DNA of 64,000 nt from Reichenbachiella ulvae (lineage in GTDB: Bacteria > Bacteroidota > Bacteroidia > Cytophagales > Cyclobacteriaceae). The stretch is taken from NCBI RefSeq assembly GCF_025833875.1, contig NZ_JAOYOD010000001.1, positions 1,674,001 to 1,738,000 of the forward strand, read 5' to 3'. The position numbers were made by a program, and so were the translations under genes. The first letter of the stretch is position 1, and every line of letters starts with the position of its first letter. Positions 45,449-55,292 of this stretch are shown here, piece by piece. The notes under the pieces were generated by a model. It searched no databases and had not been told where the DNA came from. It was given only the letters and a program-made list of their open reading frames with translations.

Positions 45449-47044
45449 ATGGACATTTATTTTCTTTTTGTTGTCATTCTATTTGCACTGGCAGCATCCG
45501 ATCTAGTAGTAGGCGTAAGCAACGATGCAGTAAATTTTCTTAACTCCGCCATAGGCTCCAAAGTAGGCAAAAGGTGGCTCATCATGGGAGTCGCTAGCTT
45601 AGGTATTTTATTTGGTGTACTATTCTCGTCCGGAATGATGGAAGTCGCCCGTAAAGGTATTTTCAATCCCGAGCTCTTCACCTTTGCACATGTCATGGTC
45701 ATCTTTTTGGCGGTGATGTTGACCGACATCCTGCTACTGGATTTGTTCAATACCCTGGGCATGCCTACCTCTACTACAGTTTCGATAGTATTCGAGTTGT
45801 TGGGTGCAGCAGTAGCTGTTTCTACCTTCCATTTGATCCAAACAGGAGAGTCACTCTCCGAGTTGGTCAATTATATCAATACCAGCAAGGCCATATTGAT
45901 CATATCAGGTATTTTCCTTTCCATATTTGTAGCCTTCAGCGCAGGGGTGATTGCGCAGTTCATCTCCCGATTGATGTTCAGCTTTAGATACAAGGAAAGG
46001 TTGAATAGCGTAGGTCCCTGGTGGACAGGCATCGCTATGACGATACTCAGCTACTTCATCATCATCAAAGGATTGAAGGGTTCAGTTTTCTTCAACAACG
46101 ATTTCAACAACTGGGTACAGGCCAACAACTACTGGTTGGTCATTGCCAACTTGATATTCTGGACGGCCTTGTCATTCGGCCTTCAGAAGTATACAAAAAT
46201 TAACATCCTAAAGGTCCTGGTATTCGTGGGAACATTCTCCCTGGCTCTGGCATTTGCCTCCAACGACCTGGTCAACTTCATCGGTGTACCCATTGCAGGA
46301 TTTCAATCTTTCATGGCCTGGAAAGGATCAGGTATAGGGGCCGACAGCTTCATGATGGATGCATTGGGTGGCAAGGTCCCTACCCCTATGATCATACTAG
46401 TGCTGGCAGCTGCCGTGATGATCATCACCTTGTGGAAATCTAAAAAAGCCAGAACGGTAACTGCTACCGAAATCAACCTATCGAGACAAGAAGAAGGTAA
46501 TGAGAGATTCAAACCCAACTGGCTGGCCAGAACCTTCGTGAACCTGAACCAAAAATTGATCAACTATGTATTTGCTCTGCTACCAGAGAAGATGAAACAT
46601 AAGATCAAAAAGAACTATGATCGCAACAACCTGAAGAATGAAGCCAAAGGCGCTTCTTTCGATATGGTACGCGCCTCGGTCAATCTGACCATCGCCAGTA
46701 TGCTCATTGCCATAGCCACCTCCTACAAGATGCCACTATCTACGACTTATGTTTCCTTTATGGTGGCCATGGGTACTTCATTGGCCGACAAAGCCTGGGG
46801 CAATGGTACCGCGGCTCATCGGGTGGCAGGCGTGCTGAACGTAATCGGAGGTTGGTTTATGACTGCCATCATCGCCTTTTCGATCTCTGCTTTCTTTGCT
46901 ACCCTGATCTTCTCATGGGATCTGGCTGGACTGACGATCGTGATCCTGCTGGTAGCAGCGATCCTATTCCTGTCGTACAGACACCACAGCAGACAGCAAC
47001 AAGAGGTAGAAAACGAGCCTGAACAGGGAATAGTTAATGGATGA
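45449..47044 (+). CDS. PiT-family inorganic phosphate transporter
   Basis: 531 residues with about eleven membrane helices. The two signature repeats of the family are VGVSNDAVNFLNSAIGSK (N-terminal half) and ASNDLVNFIGVPIAG (second half), with the matching MPTSTTVSIVFELLG and PLSTTYVSFMVAMGTSLAD motifs. A ~130-residue cytosolic loop lies between helices (about 330-415). It imports phosphate with H+ or Na+. No phosphate-regulation (PhoU-like) gene adjoins it here. Confidence 0.92.
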   Translation: MDIYFLFVVILFALAASDLVVGVSNDAVNFLNSAIGSKVGKRWLIMGVASLGILFGVLFSSGMMEVARKGIFNPELFTFAHVMVIFLAVMLTDILLLDLFNTLGMPTSTTVSIVFELLGAAVAVSTFHLIQTGESLSELVNYINTSKAILIISGIFLSIFVAFSAGVIAQFISRLMFSFRYKERLNSVGPWWTGIAMTILSYFIIIKGLKGSVFFNNDFNNWVQANNYWLVIANLIFWTALSFGLQKYTKINILKVLVFVGTFSLALAFASNDLVNFIGVPIAGFQSFMAWKGSGIGADSFMMDALGGKVPTPMIILVLAAAVMIITLWKSKKARTVTATEINLSRQEEGNERFKPNWLARTFVNLNQKLINYVFALLPEKMKHKIKKNYDRNNLKNEAKGASFDMVRASVNLTIASMLIAIATSYKMPLSTTYVSFMVAMGTSLADKAWGNGTAAHRVAGVLNVIGGWFMTAIIAFSISAFFATLIFSWDLAGLTIVILLVAAILFLSYRHHSRQQQEVENEPEQGIVNG

Positions 47045-47580
47045 GATAGTTAATCGTAAATAGGAAATAGTCAATGATAATAGGGGTTTGATCTTTATGG
47101 ATAATCGCGTTGCTAACGCTATAACAGGCACATCCACGCAGGGTTCTCTCTAAACGAGGACGAGAATGATTGGGCCGTTACCATGGCCGAGATTGTGGGA
47201 CGGGTTAATCCATTCACGGTGACCGTGAAGTCTAAGGCAGGGCGGATTAATAAAATCCTCGTCACTTCGACAGAGCAGAGGAAGATGACAATCTTCCCAT
47301 GCGACGAGAAGTCTGATCTGGAACCAACCAATGCCAATGAAGGCTGCATTCTTTATCGTGGGTAATATCCTTTTTCATTCAAGTCTGGAGACTTGCTCTC
47401 ATCGATACTTTCAAGTCACGCTGCGCTAAGACTTAAAAGAGCGGGGATTCTTCATTCTCTATAAAGCCTAGCTAAAATCCGTAGGCTTAGCATTTATTAA
47501 TGTCCTTAAAAGTATCTGTTTCTAATGCACTTTGTAAGTAGCTCATTAGCCTATAAATTTTTAGTACCTGTGGGAAGTAG
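47045..47580. other. Gene-poor region with dispersed-repeat-like sequence
   Basis: 536 bases. Plus-strand 47120-47365 has an 80-codon open stretch (from an RHIHAGFSLNEDEN-like start, ATG only at 47183) and the minus strand is open too, so neither is a safe gene. It contains CGTCACTTCGACAGAG, a word seen in Bacteroidota intergenic repeats, and the hairpins GGAAGAT/ATCTTCC (47280-47297) and CAAGTC/GACTTG (47380-47395). I see no RNA gene. Confidence 0.4.
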
Positions 47581-48471
47581 TTATTCGTACATCCTTTGGA
47601 TTTCATCGTAAATGTTTTTGTTGTTATAGTAAAGTCCTCTCGATTCATTGGTAGGTTTCAAAAGTTGACCAATGAAATACTTCTTGAAGAATTCTTCATG
47701 TTCAGATTTATCAACATTCTCAACTGCTCTTAGATCGTCTTCTTCCACACCATAAAAGAGGCTCCCTGTTACCGAACTGGTTAAAAAACTGTCTAGTCGC
47801 ACTATCGTTTTATCATCCTGCTCAGTGATGTTCGCAAGCACCAACATATCGGATCTGATATCAGGAACATAGTAGTACAAATAGAATATGGAATCGACAA
47901 GATTGAGTTCAATTGTATCGCTTAATAGATATCCCGGTCGAAGTTTTCCGAAAAACTCTGTTTTATCCATTTCAAGTGCAAATGTCTTATTAGAGCCAAA
48001 TTCCAGTTCAGCTCCCTGTTTAGGCAGAGTTGTCGCGACAAATGAGAAAATGGCAACTGCTCCAATTATAGTTCCGATCGGAGTTATAATTCTGCTTTCT
48101 AGGTGAGTGATTTGGTTCTTGAAATATATGAACGAGAATGGTAAAACTGAAAAAGCAAGGAAATCAGTTGGATCCACAGTTCGACCAACGTGAATTCCAG
48201 AGTTGTTAAGAAGGTTTATTAGCCCCTGAGATATGGAAGAGTTCCAATAACCAAATATTAAAATAGTCAATCCATAAATGATTCTGGCATATTTTGGAAA
48301 CAATGCAGAAAAGAAGATTGGAAAGATGAAAAGCCCTGTAAAGTCGGATAGTTTTCCTGTTAGCACGTTCGAATATTCGTACTTGAGAACGAAATCGTTC
48401 AGTATAAGAATGGCTAGTCCTAAGAGGAATAACGGAGACCCTAAAATATCTATTCGTGAATTTGCTCTCAT
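47581..48471 (-). CDS. Predicted membrane protein of unknown function
   Basis: 296 residues with four or five hydrophobic helices in the first ~170 residues (GSPLFLLGLAILILNDFVLK, TGLFIFPIFFSALFP, IIYGLTILIFGYW, IGTIIGAVAIFSFVATTLP) and a soluble, acidic C-terminal half. No family is recognised. The frame runs to a TTG at 48552, but ATG 48471 (MRANSRIDILG) is more sensible. Confidence 0.65.
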   Translation of the reverse strand: MRANSRIDILGSPLFLLGLAILILNDFVLKYEYSNVLTGKLSDFTGLFIFPIFFSALFPKYARIIYGLTILIFGYWNSSISQGLINLLNNSGIHVGRTVDPTDFLAFSVLPFSFIYFKNQITHLESRIITPIGTIIGAVAIFSFVATTLPKQGAELEFGSNKTFALEMDKTEFFGKLRPGYLLSDTIELNLVDSIFYLYYYVPDIRSDMLVLANITEQDDKTIVRLDSFLTSSVTGSLFYGVEEDDLRAVENVDKSEHEEFFKKYFIGQLLKPTNESRGLYYNNKNIYDEIQRMYE

Positions 48472-48688
48472 GCTGTCAATTAGTTCAACAACCGAAAATA
48501 AACAACGCACTTTATTTACCTTATGTTTAGTGCACTTTATACCCGTTTGCAAGAGTTTTTAAACGTTTAATAAAACGTTTCTCATTCTCAAATAGATTGC
48601 TGCGGGAAGCAGGCTGCTCACCTGCTTGGTAAAGCCAAACTAATGTATCAATAGTAAACATCCCAGCACAGGGCTGATTCTTCTAAGA

Positions 48689-48721
48689 AGTAATCAGGTT
48701 ACTCTGAGTAACCTGATTACT
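48689..48721. repeat. Perfect 33-bp REP-like palindrome (family C)
   Basis: AGTAATCAGGTTACTC (48689-48704), one T, and GAGTAACCTGATTACT (48706-48721). The architecture equals families A and B near the cas locus (14-16-bp perfect arms, 1-3-bp centre), but the sequence differs. It lies 36 bp downstream of the next gene's stop and has no T run. Confidence 0.8.
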
Positions 48722-48757
48722 AGATCGACAAGCCATCTAGCTTACAAATTATTTATC

Positions 48758-49327
48758 TCACATCCCCAACCGCTTCTGAATCAGACCATCCACCAGCTGG
48801 CAAAACATTTGGGGCTTCATGGTTCTCCAGTTGATGACCTCTAGATTGCCTCCTGAGTTGATATAGGTATCAATGTTGTATTGATTCATTTCGTCCAGCA
48901 CAAAATCCCGGAATCCCAGGGCCGTGACCCAGCCTTCCTCTACATCTTCGAACCACTCCTCGTAGTAGCTATCGTCCGAACCGTGAAAATTAAGGATATT
49001 CTCTCCTATCAGGATAAACTTATTGATGTCTACTCCCAGCAATTCGTCAATGATGTTTCTTTTGAGATGCATCACGTCGTTGTTGATCGCATCATTCCAT
49101 TCACCCAGAAATTCAATCACCGCATAGCCCGCGTCATAGTCTAAAAAAAGAATCTTGATGTAGAGGGTCTCTGAGCCGATAAAATCCCAGCTAGGTGCTA
49201 TGTAGTAGCCATATATGGTCTCAGAATACATATCATAATTGTACTCTTTGCCATGAAAGGGTGAATATTCATCTCGAGAAGAATCGTAATATTTCAGCCA
49301 ACCGTAGTAGGGCTCTATATCGTGCAT
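48758..49327 (-). CDS. Conserved-looking hypothetical protein, Tyr/Asp-rich
   Basis: 189 residues, acidic and rich in Tyr and Asp (EPYYGWLKYYDSSRDEYSPF). No signal peptide or membrane helix. The composition and codon use look like a real gene. The stop is 3 bp from the MurQ start side (gap 49328-49330), so it is probably cotranscribed after murQ. I do not recognise the family. Confidence 0.7.
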   Translation of the reverse strand: MHDIEPYYGWLKYYDSSRDEYSPFHGKEYNYDMYSETIYGYYIAPSWDFIGSETLYIKILFLDYDAGYAVIEFLGEWNDAINNDVMHLKRNIIDELLGVDINKFILIGENILNFHGSDDSYYEEWFEDVEEGWVTALGFRDFVLDEMNQYNIDTYINSGGNLEVINWRTMKPQMFCQLVDGLIQKRLGM

Positions 49328-49330
49328 AAA

Positions 49331-50134
49331 CTAAGCTTTGTAATGATCGATGGCGTTTCGCACAGATCCATATTGATGAATCATCTGCTCAGCCTCTGAC
49401 CTGTCCACAGGTATCTCCGACATCAACATACGAATGGCTCGATCTATGAGTTTCGCATTGCTCAGTTGCATATCCACCATTTTGTTGCCCTTGACATGAC
49501 CCAGCTTGATCATTACTGCGGTCGATATCATATTCAAGACAAGTTTAGTGGCCGTACCTGCTTTCATACGCGTACTACCTGTCACAAATTCGGGTCCTAC
49601 GACTACTTCTACAGGATAGGTGGCTTCAGCTGCAATCATCGAGCCTTCATTGCAAACGATGCATCCGGTGTTCAAGCCGTTTTGATTGGCCTTTTTCAAT
49701 CCTCCTAAAACATAAGGGGTACGACCTGAAGCCGCTATCCCAATGACGGTATCACCCGCGCGGGCACCGAACACCTTCATATCTTCCCAAGCTTGATTTG
49801 GGTCATCTTCGGCCTGCTCCACGGATTGTCTAATGGCTCTATCTCCACCTGCAATGATACCTATCACTCTATTTTGAGGCAATCCATAGGTGGGTGGTAT
49901 TTCGGAGGCGTCTACCACACCCAGACGTCCACTGGTCCCTGCTCCTATGTAGAACAATCGACCACACTGCTTCATACTTTCGGTAATTTCTTCAACCAGA
50001 GGGGTTATTTGATCAATCGAACGAGCCACCGCTAAAGGAACGCTTTGATCCTCCTCATTCATAGATGTCAGAAGTTCTTCGGTCCCCATGGTATGGAGAT
50101 TGTCATAGTTAGAGTTAGATTCGGTGGTCGTCAT
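49331..50134 (-). CDS. murQ: N-acetylmuramic acid 6-phosphate etherase
   Basis: 267 residues. It converts MurNAc-6-phosphate to GlcNAc-6-phosphate and lactate in cell-wall recycling. SIS-fold motifs: FYIGAGTSGRLGVVDASEIP, IAASGRTPYVLGGL and VGPEFVTGSTRMKAGTATK with the usual Glu positions. The start is ATG 50134; a TTG two codons upstream is possible. The upstream kinase gene supplies the sugar-phosphate. Confidence 0.95.
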   Translation of the reverse strand: MTTTESNSNYDNLHTMGTEELLTSMNEEDQSVPLAVARSIDQITPLVEEITESMKQCGRLFYIGAGTSGRLGVVDASEIPPTYGLPQNRVIGIIAGGDRAIRQSVEQAEDDPNQAWEDMKVFGARAGDTVIGIAASGRTPYVLGGLKKANQNGLNTGCIVCNEGSMIAAEATYPVEVVVGPEFVTGSTRMKAGTATKLVLNMISTAVMIKLGHVKGNKMVDMQLSNAKLIDRAIRMLMSEIPVDRSEAEQMIHQYGSVRNAIDHYKA

Positions 50135-50233
50135 GCGCAATAATTTAATTCAGTCGACAAGATTAATAAATCTTAGGGTTTGGGAGGGTAAAGTTGCTCA
50201 TGAATTCCTGCGATTTTTTGATCCCATTCAAGG

Positions 50234-51079
50234 TTACAACCAGTCATTTTTATGGTAAAGCGCCAATCCAGCCACAGGATCTTCTGTTATCAAACCCATT
50301 GTCAGCCCCTTATCCATAGCTACTTGTCTCAAAATATGTCCATAGTAGAAAGCCACAGACCCCGTAAAATGAATCGGTAGTGACTGATGCTCGCTATACT
50401 GACAGACATTCTCGTCAAAGAATTCTTCAAAACAATCGTACACCATCTGATAAAAATAAGGGTGCTTGATATGATCAAAAATGAATTTAGAAAAGCTCGA
50501 GAGGAAGCGGATAGGCATGTCGCTTCGGTAAATGTTCTCAAGCAATTCGCTACGAGTGAGATGATATTTCTCATCAAACTTTGCTTTCAAATCATCTGGC
50601 AGTTGATGTTTAAAATAGCGTTTGATCAGCATCCGTCCCAGCATATTCCCGCTCCCCTCATCACCCAAAAGATAGCCCAGTGAGGTCACATTTTCTGTAA
50701 TGGAGTTGCCGTCGTACTGGCAGGAATTGGAGCCAGTACCTAAGATGCAGGCGATCCCAGGTTGGTGACCACAAAGCGCCCGAGCGGCCGCCATTAGATC
50801 ATGATCTACTTCGACAGTGGCCTCTGGATACAATCCCAGCAAAGCATCAGAAATCAAGGTTTTGTTGTTGTCAGAGGAGCAGCCTGACCCGTAAAAGTGA
50901 ATCGATGTAATCGGGTGATCTTTGTAATCCACCAAACCATCAGACACGGCTTTTTGGATTTCTTCCTTCTTCATGTAGTAGGGATTGATACCTACGGAAT
51001 TGGCCTGAAATATCTTACCCGTATCGTCAATCAATCTCCAGGCGGTTTTAGTCGATCCACTATCTGCTATTAGTTTCAT
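50234..51079 (-). CDS. BadF/BadG-type amino-sugar kinase (MurK/NagK-like)
   Basis: 281 residues, ASKHA fold: ADSGSTKTAWRLID (phosphate 1), a catalytic Asp in VEVDHDLMAAARAL, ACILGTGSNSCQYDG (phosphate 2) and GYLLGDEGSGNMLG. In Bacteroidota this family includes kinases for GlcNAc and MurNAc, and the murQ gene 100 bp downstream fits a MurNAc/GlcNAc kinase. Exact specificity is inference. Confidence 0.85.
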   Translation of the reverse strand: MKLIADSGSTKTAWRLIDDTGKIFQANSVGINPYYMKKEEIQKAVSDGLVDYKDHPITSIHFYGSGCSSDNNKTLISDALLGLYPEATVEVDHDLMAAARALCGHQPGIACILGTGSNSCQYDGNSITENVTSLGYLLGDEGSGNMLGRMLIKRYFKHQLPDDLKAKFDEKYHLTRSELLENIYRSDMPIRFLSSFSKFIFDHIKHPYFYQMVYDCFEEFFDENVCQYSEHQSLPIHFTGSVAFYYGHILRQVAMDKGLTMGLITEDPVAGLALYHKNDWL

Positions 51080-51162
51080 GTGGTAAAAGTAGATATTATC
51101 ATTTTATAAGGGCTGAAGTATCTATTGGGAACTTTCAACTTAATAAACTTTCGACTTTCAAC

Positions 51163-51393
51163 TCACACCAACTCTCCTACCACCTCAAACTTGTCAAAAA
51201 CCTTGGCGGTATGTGGAGCATCGCTCAATTCTTCTGTTAGGTCCTGACCTGCCCAATGCTCGTAGTGCTTGCCATCTCTCCATAGACGGGAGCTGCCTAC
51301 ATCATAGATTTTGCCCTGATAAGCCACCCATATTTCGTCTCGGTCCTGGCCATTTCGTAGTGCCAGTTGTTGTTTGGTGTACGGCTTATTCAT
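51163..51393 (-). CDS. Cytochrome b5-like heme/steroid-binding domain protein
   Basis: 76 residues forming only the cytochrome b5-like core: YTKQQLALRNGQDRDEIWVAYQGKIYDV, then RDGKHYEHWAGQDLTEELSDAPHT. His46 and His61 are candidate heme ligands. The start overlaps the MutS2 stop by 8 bp. The electron-transfer partner is unknown. Confidence 0.82.
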   Translation of the reverse strand: MNKPYTKQQLALRNGQDRDEIWVAYQGKIYDVGSSRLWRDGKHYEHWAGQDLTEELSDAPHTAKVFDKFEVVGELV

Positions 51394-53779
51394 CTAAACT
51401 AACCACGGTAATTCCTGCTCCGCCCCTTTCGATATGTTCGTCAGTAGCCCGAAGCACTTTTGGATTTTCCCTGAGGACATTCCTCACTAAATCTCTTAGC
51501 ACGCCATGCCCTTTACCATGCAGGATCTTTACTTCTGGATAGCCCAAAAGCAATGCCTCATCGATGTAGTTTTCTACTTTCCCAATCGCCTCTTCGGCAC
51601 GCACACCTCTGATGTCCAGCGTCATATTAAAATTGGCCATTTTCGAATTCAAATCTATGCCGGTCATCTGCTTTACGCGATCTTCAGTCGACTTCTTAAA
51701 TTGCTTGCTCGAAATCTTCTCGATGTCTTTCAACTTCACACGGGAGGTCAAACCACCCAAAGTCAGCTCTACCTGATTTCCCTTGATAGAAACCACCTCT
51801 CCTGCAGCACCCGAACTAAGGATCTTCACCTTATCTCCTACTTCGATGTTTTGATCAACAGCTTTGACAAGCTTTTCTTCCGGCTTTACACTTTCCTTAG
51901 AAAGCTTTTCCTTGTGCTGCGTTAGTTGCTCACGTGCCTGCTGGACTCGCTTTTTATCTGCTTTGGCTTCCTGGATTTGCTTGATAGTAGACTCTACCTT
52001 CTTATTGGACGCTTCGATCACACGAGCAGCTTCTTGCTTCGCTTCTTTCAGCACCTCATTCTTCTTCTTGTCCAGAAACTTCTTCAGGTCTTGATAGTCT
52101 TTGATTGCATCACTCAATCGCTTGTCCTTGGCCTCTACTTCCTTCTTCAGCTTGTCAATTTGATTCTTCTCAGATTCCAATTCACTCAGCATCCGGTCAA
52201 ACTGCACATGAGAAACGCCAGCTTTTTTCTTGGCTCTTTCCAGCATCTGCTTGTCCAGACCAATCTTGCCTGCTATCTCCAAAGCAAATGAACTACCCGG
52301 TTTTCCAATCTCCAGTTCGTACAGAGGCTCCAACTTCTTTACATCATATTTCATGGCCGCATTGACGATCCCTTTGGTCTTATCTGCCAGCTTCTTCAAG
52401 TTGCCATAGTGAGTGGTAATCGCCCCAAAAGCTCTCGACTGACACAGCTCCATCAATACCACCTCAGCAATCGCGCCACCAAACTGCGGTTCGGTACCTG
52501 TCCCAAATTCATCGATCAGGAACAGTGTTTTGCCATTCGTGTTTTCGAGGAAAAATTTCATATTGGTCAAATGCGAGCTGTATGTACTCAGGTCGTTTTC
52601 GATCGACTGTTCATCCCCGATATCTATAAAGATGGAATGAAACATACCGAACTTAGATTCCTCACTCACTGATACCGGCACACCGCACTGCACCATATAT
52701 TGGATCAACCCAATGGTCTTCAAACAAACCGATTTACCTCCTGCATTAGGTCCTGACACAAGTAGGATATGATCAGATGGGGTAAGCAAGATATCCAGCG
52801 CCTTGATCTGTCGTCCTTGCTCTTTCAGTGCTTGTTCTAGTATTGGGTGACGTGCCTGCTTCCATTCGATATTTTGCTTCTTCCCCACCTCTGGGCAAAC
52901 GCAATCAAACGCTATCCCAAATCGAGCCTTTGCCTGAATGAAGTCCAAAACCCCAAGCATTCTAAGCCCTCTAGCAATATCCTCCTGATTCAGCCGAACC
53001 AAATCGGTCAGCTCAGTGAGGATTCTGATGATCTCCCTGCGTTCTGCATATTTGAGCTCACGCAGTTCGTTGTTGATTTCCAAAGCCTCGGCAGGTTCCA
53101 GGTAGACAGTCTGGCCCGTGGCAGATTCGTCATGCACGAAACCCTTTACATGTCGCTTGTGCTCAGCCAATACAGGAATCACCAAACGTCCGTCACGTAT
53201 GGTCAGCGTCGCACCCTCAGGAGTATAACCATGCCCTCCAGCTGATTTCAATATCTTGTTCACTGCCGTTCTGGCGCGAGTCTGACATTTAGAAATCGCC
53301 GAACGAATACGCATCAATTCAGGACTGGCGTCATCTCTAAGTTCTCCCTTTTCGTCTATCTTAGATTCCAGCGCCCTTAGCAGATGTGCATCCACCTCGA
53401 TATGCCCCAACCTCCAGAATAGCACAGGGTAGTCGTCACCGTTCTCTTTGAAGAAAAGATTGATATTGCCCAGGGTCTGTATCACAGCCTTGATTTCATG
53501 AAGTTGCTCAGTATCCAAAAAGCTACCGGGCACTTCTGCCTGCTTCAGAAAGGGAGAAACATCCTCGTAAGAGGCTGCAGGAAAGCCCGCAGAACTGGTG
53601 AGAATGGACATAAACTCACGCGTCTGGCTCAACCATTCGTTGACCCGATCTGTTCTGGTACTGAAGTTTAGTTTGTCAACAAACTCTTCTCCAAGAGGCC
53701 CCAGACAGTTTTCGCTGATAATTTCCTTAACCTTGTCAAAACTGAGTTTGACCTCTATTTCTTGTGGATATAGATTCAA
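51386..53779 (-). CDS. mutS2: MutS2 family ATPase/endonuclease
   Basis: 797 residues. A MutS-like core with Walker A VSGPNAGGKSVCLKT (around residue 345), Walker B LFLIDEFGTGTEP and THYGNLKKLAD; a long coiled coil (515-640); a KOW-like segment; and a C-terminal Smr domain (LDIRGVRAEEAIGKVENYID, LHGKGHGVLRDLVR). MutS2 proteins suppress recombination or rescue collided ribosomes. It begins with TTG; no ATG follows the in-frame stop upstream. Cotranscribed with the DUF4296 gene. Confidence 0.94.
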   Translation of the reverse strand: MNLYPQEIEVKLSFDKVKEIISENCLGPLGEEFVDKLNFSTRTDRVNEWLSQTREFMSILTSSAGFPAASYEDVSPFLKQAEVPGSFLDTEQLHEIKAVIQTLGNINLFFKENGDDYPVLFWRLGHIEVDAHLLRALESKIDEKGELRDDASPELMRIRSAISKCQTRARTAVNKILKSAGGHGYTPEGATLTIRDGRLVIPVLAEHKRHVKGFVHDESATGQTVYLEPAEALEINNELRELKYAERREIIRILTELTDLVRLNQEDIARGLRMLGVLDFIQAKARFGIAFDCVCPEVGKKQNIEWKQARHPILEQALKEQGRQIKALDILLTPSDHILLVSGPNAGGKSVCLKTIGLIQYMVQCGVPVSVSEESKFGMFHSIFIDIGDEQSIENDLSTYSSHLTNMKFFLENTNGKTLFLIDEFGTGTEPQFGGAIAEVVLMELCQSRAFGAITTHYGNLKKLADKTKGIVNAAMKYDVKKLEPLYELEIGKPGSSFALEIAGKIGLDKQMLERAKKKAGVSHVQFDRMLSELESEKNQIDKLKKEVEAKDKRLSDAIKDYQDLKKFLDKKKNEVLKEAKQEAARVIEASNKKVESTIKQIQEAKADKKRVQQAREQLTQHKEKLSKESVKPEEKLVKAVDQNIEVGDKVKILSSGAAGEVVSIKGNQVELTLGGLTSRVKLKDIEKISSKQFKKSTEDRVKQMTGIDLNSKMANFNMTLDIRGVRAEEAIGKVENYIDEALLLGYPEVKILHGKGHGVLRDLVRNVLRENPKVLRATDEHIERGGAGITVVSLDE

Positions 53780-53802
53780 TATTACTTGCTCTAGATGGGT
53801 TA

Positions 53803-54366
53803 TTAATTAGTAGGACCGGGCGCTATTTTTTTCAACTCTTCTTTTCTCAAAGAATCCCTACGGTCCAGAGGTCGAACACGAGACATTTTGATCGAATCCA
53901 TAGCGGACTGCAAGTGCAGCGAATCCTTGTCAGACTCTTGACCCAATGAATCCAATACTTTGTCTGGCTTGTTTTTCTTTGCCGCCTTTTCTTCTCTTTC
54001 ACGTCGCTTCTCCTCCTCCTCGTCAAGTGTCGCTTGCTGATCCAGTACATTCAGGCTATCCACTACGATCTCGTAGATTTTGTCCATCACTTCAGGTTGG
54101 GTCATGTAGTATTGATAGCTCTCTTCGTATTGAGCTTTATCGATTCCATGCTTATCAAATATCTCCTTTTCCAGGGTATTATAGACTTTGGTCATGGAGT
54201 CAGTTCTCAATTTGAGTAAAAGCACCTTTGATTCCAGTACGTGCTGCTCTACCAAAATCTCCGACATGGTCGATTTTGAGATCACATTTTCACCCTTGTC
54301 TCGCTTGCAAGCGTTAAGAAATGTTAATGTTAGCACTGCCAGCGAAAAAATAATTTTGTGTCTCAT
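53803..54366 (-). CDS. DUF4296 lipoprotein
   Basis: 187 residues. Signal plus lipobox (LTFLNAC, Cys20), then the DUF4296 domain (SEILVEQHVLESKVLLLKLR, FDKHGIDKAQYEESYQYYMT) and a charged, Glu/Lys-rich tail. A Bacteroidota-specific family of unknown function. A consensus promoter lies 34 bp upstream, and the MutS2 gene follows after 23 bp. Confidence 0.85.
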   Translation of the reverse strand: MRHKIIFSLAVLTLTFLNACKRDKGENVISKSTMSEILVEQHVLESKVLLLKLRTDSMTKVYNTLEKEIFDKHGIDKAQYEESYQYYMTQPEVMDKIYEIVVDSLNVLDQQATLDEEEEKRREREEKAAKKNKPDKVLDSLGQESDKDSLHLQSAMDSIKMSRVRPLDRRDSLRKEELKKIAPGPTN

Positions 54367-54399
54367 GTAAATTTTCAGATTCTACTAATTTTAAGCCCC

Positions 54400-54430
54400 C
54401 AAAAGTACAATGAATGAAGGACATCCTCAA
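54400..54430 (-). promoter_or_regulatory. Promoter of the DUF4296-mutS2 operon
   Basis: Minus strand: TTG (54428-54430), 20 bp, TACTTTTG (54400-54407). The TTG box lies inside the first codons of the divergent DUF58 gene. Confidence 0.65.
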
Positions 54431-55292
54431 GAAGCTTAGGAAATACGAGATCAGGATTAGGAAGGCCTTAAATTCCCATATGCAAGGTGACTTTCATTCC
54501 ATCTTCAAAGGATCCGGACTGGAATACGACGATGTGCGCGCTTACCAGTATGGAGATGATGTACGTACGATCGACTGGAACGTTTCGGCCAAAGGTCACG
54601 GTACCTTCGTCAAAACCTTTAAAGAAGAGAAGGAACAGAACATTTTCTTCATATTGGATGTAAGTGCCTCGCAGGAGATTGGTGCCAAAGGCCAGCAAAA
54701 AATGGATGTGAGCAAAGAAATCTGCGCATTGCTCTCCATGTCAGCCATCAAGGAAAACAGTCAGGTAGGATTGATTTGTTTTTCGGATCAGAAGGAAAAA
54801 TATGTAAAGCCAGGCAAGGGTATGAAGCACTCCTTTAATCTGGTCAACGAAATATTTAGACTTCAACCTGAATCAAAGAAAACAGATTTGGGTAAAGCCT
54901 TTCGCTTCACTTTAGATCTATTGAAGCGAAAAAGTATTGTGATTTTGATCTCCGACTTTATCGATGAAAATTACGAACATGACCTCAAAGGGCTCTCCAG
55001 AAAACATGATTTGGTGGTGATTCATATTTCAGACATCAGAGAAACTACTTTCCCTAACTTGGGCATCATTCCTATCAAGGACAAAGAGTCTGGAAAGACA
55101 CTCTGGAGGAACACCTCCTCGAGCGAATTCAGAAATGTACTCAATCAAACCTATGGAGAAAAACAAAGCGCATTGGAGCAATTCTGCATTAAGAATGAAG
55201 CTAACTACCTAAAAGTGCGCACAGACGAAGACTATGTACCAAAGCTCATCAAACTATTTAAAGTCAGAAACAAAGCGAGAAAAAGTGGTTAA
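54414..55292 (+). CDS. DUF58 protein of a bat-type operon
   Basis: 292 residues. The DUF58 signature YDDVRAYQYGDDVRTIDWNV is near residues 41-60, followed by a vWA-like domain (NIFFILDVSASQEIG, VILISDFIDENY). In Bacteroidota these genes cluster with MoxR and VWA genes (aerotolerance operon). Here no MoxR gene precedes it; the upstream gene is divergent. The next gene begins inside its 3' end. Confidence 0.9.
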   Translation: MKDILKKLRKYEIRIRKALNSHMQGDFHSIFKGSGLEYDDVRAYQYGDDVRTIDWNVSAKGHGTFVKTFKEEKEQNIFFILDVSASQEIGAKGQQKMDVSKEICALLSMSAIKENSQVGLICFSDQKEKYVKPGKGMKHSFNLVNEIFRLQPESKKTDLGKAFRFTLDLLKRKSIVILISDFIDENYEHDLKGLSRKHDLVVIHISDIRETTFPNLGIIPIKDKESGKTLWRNTSSSEFRNVLNQTYGEKQSALEQFCIKNEANYLKVRTDEDYVPKLIKLFKVRNKARKSG

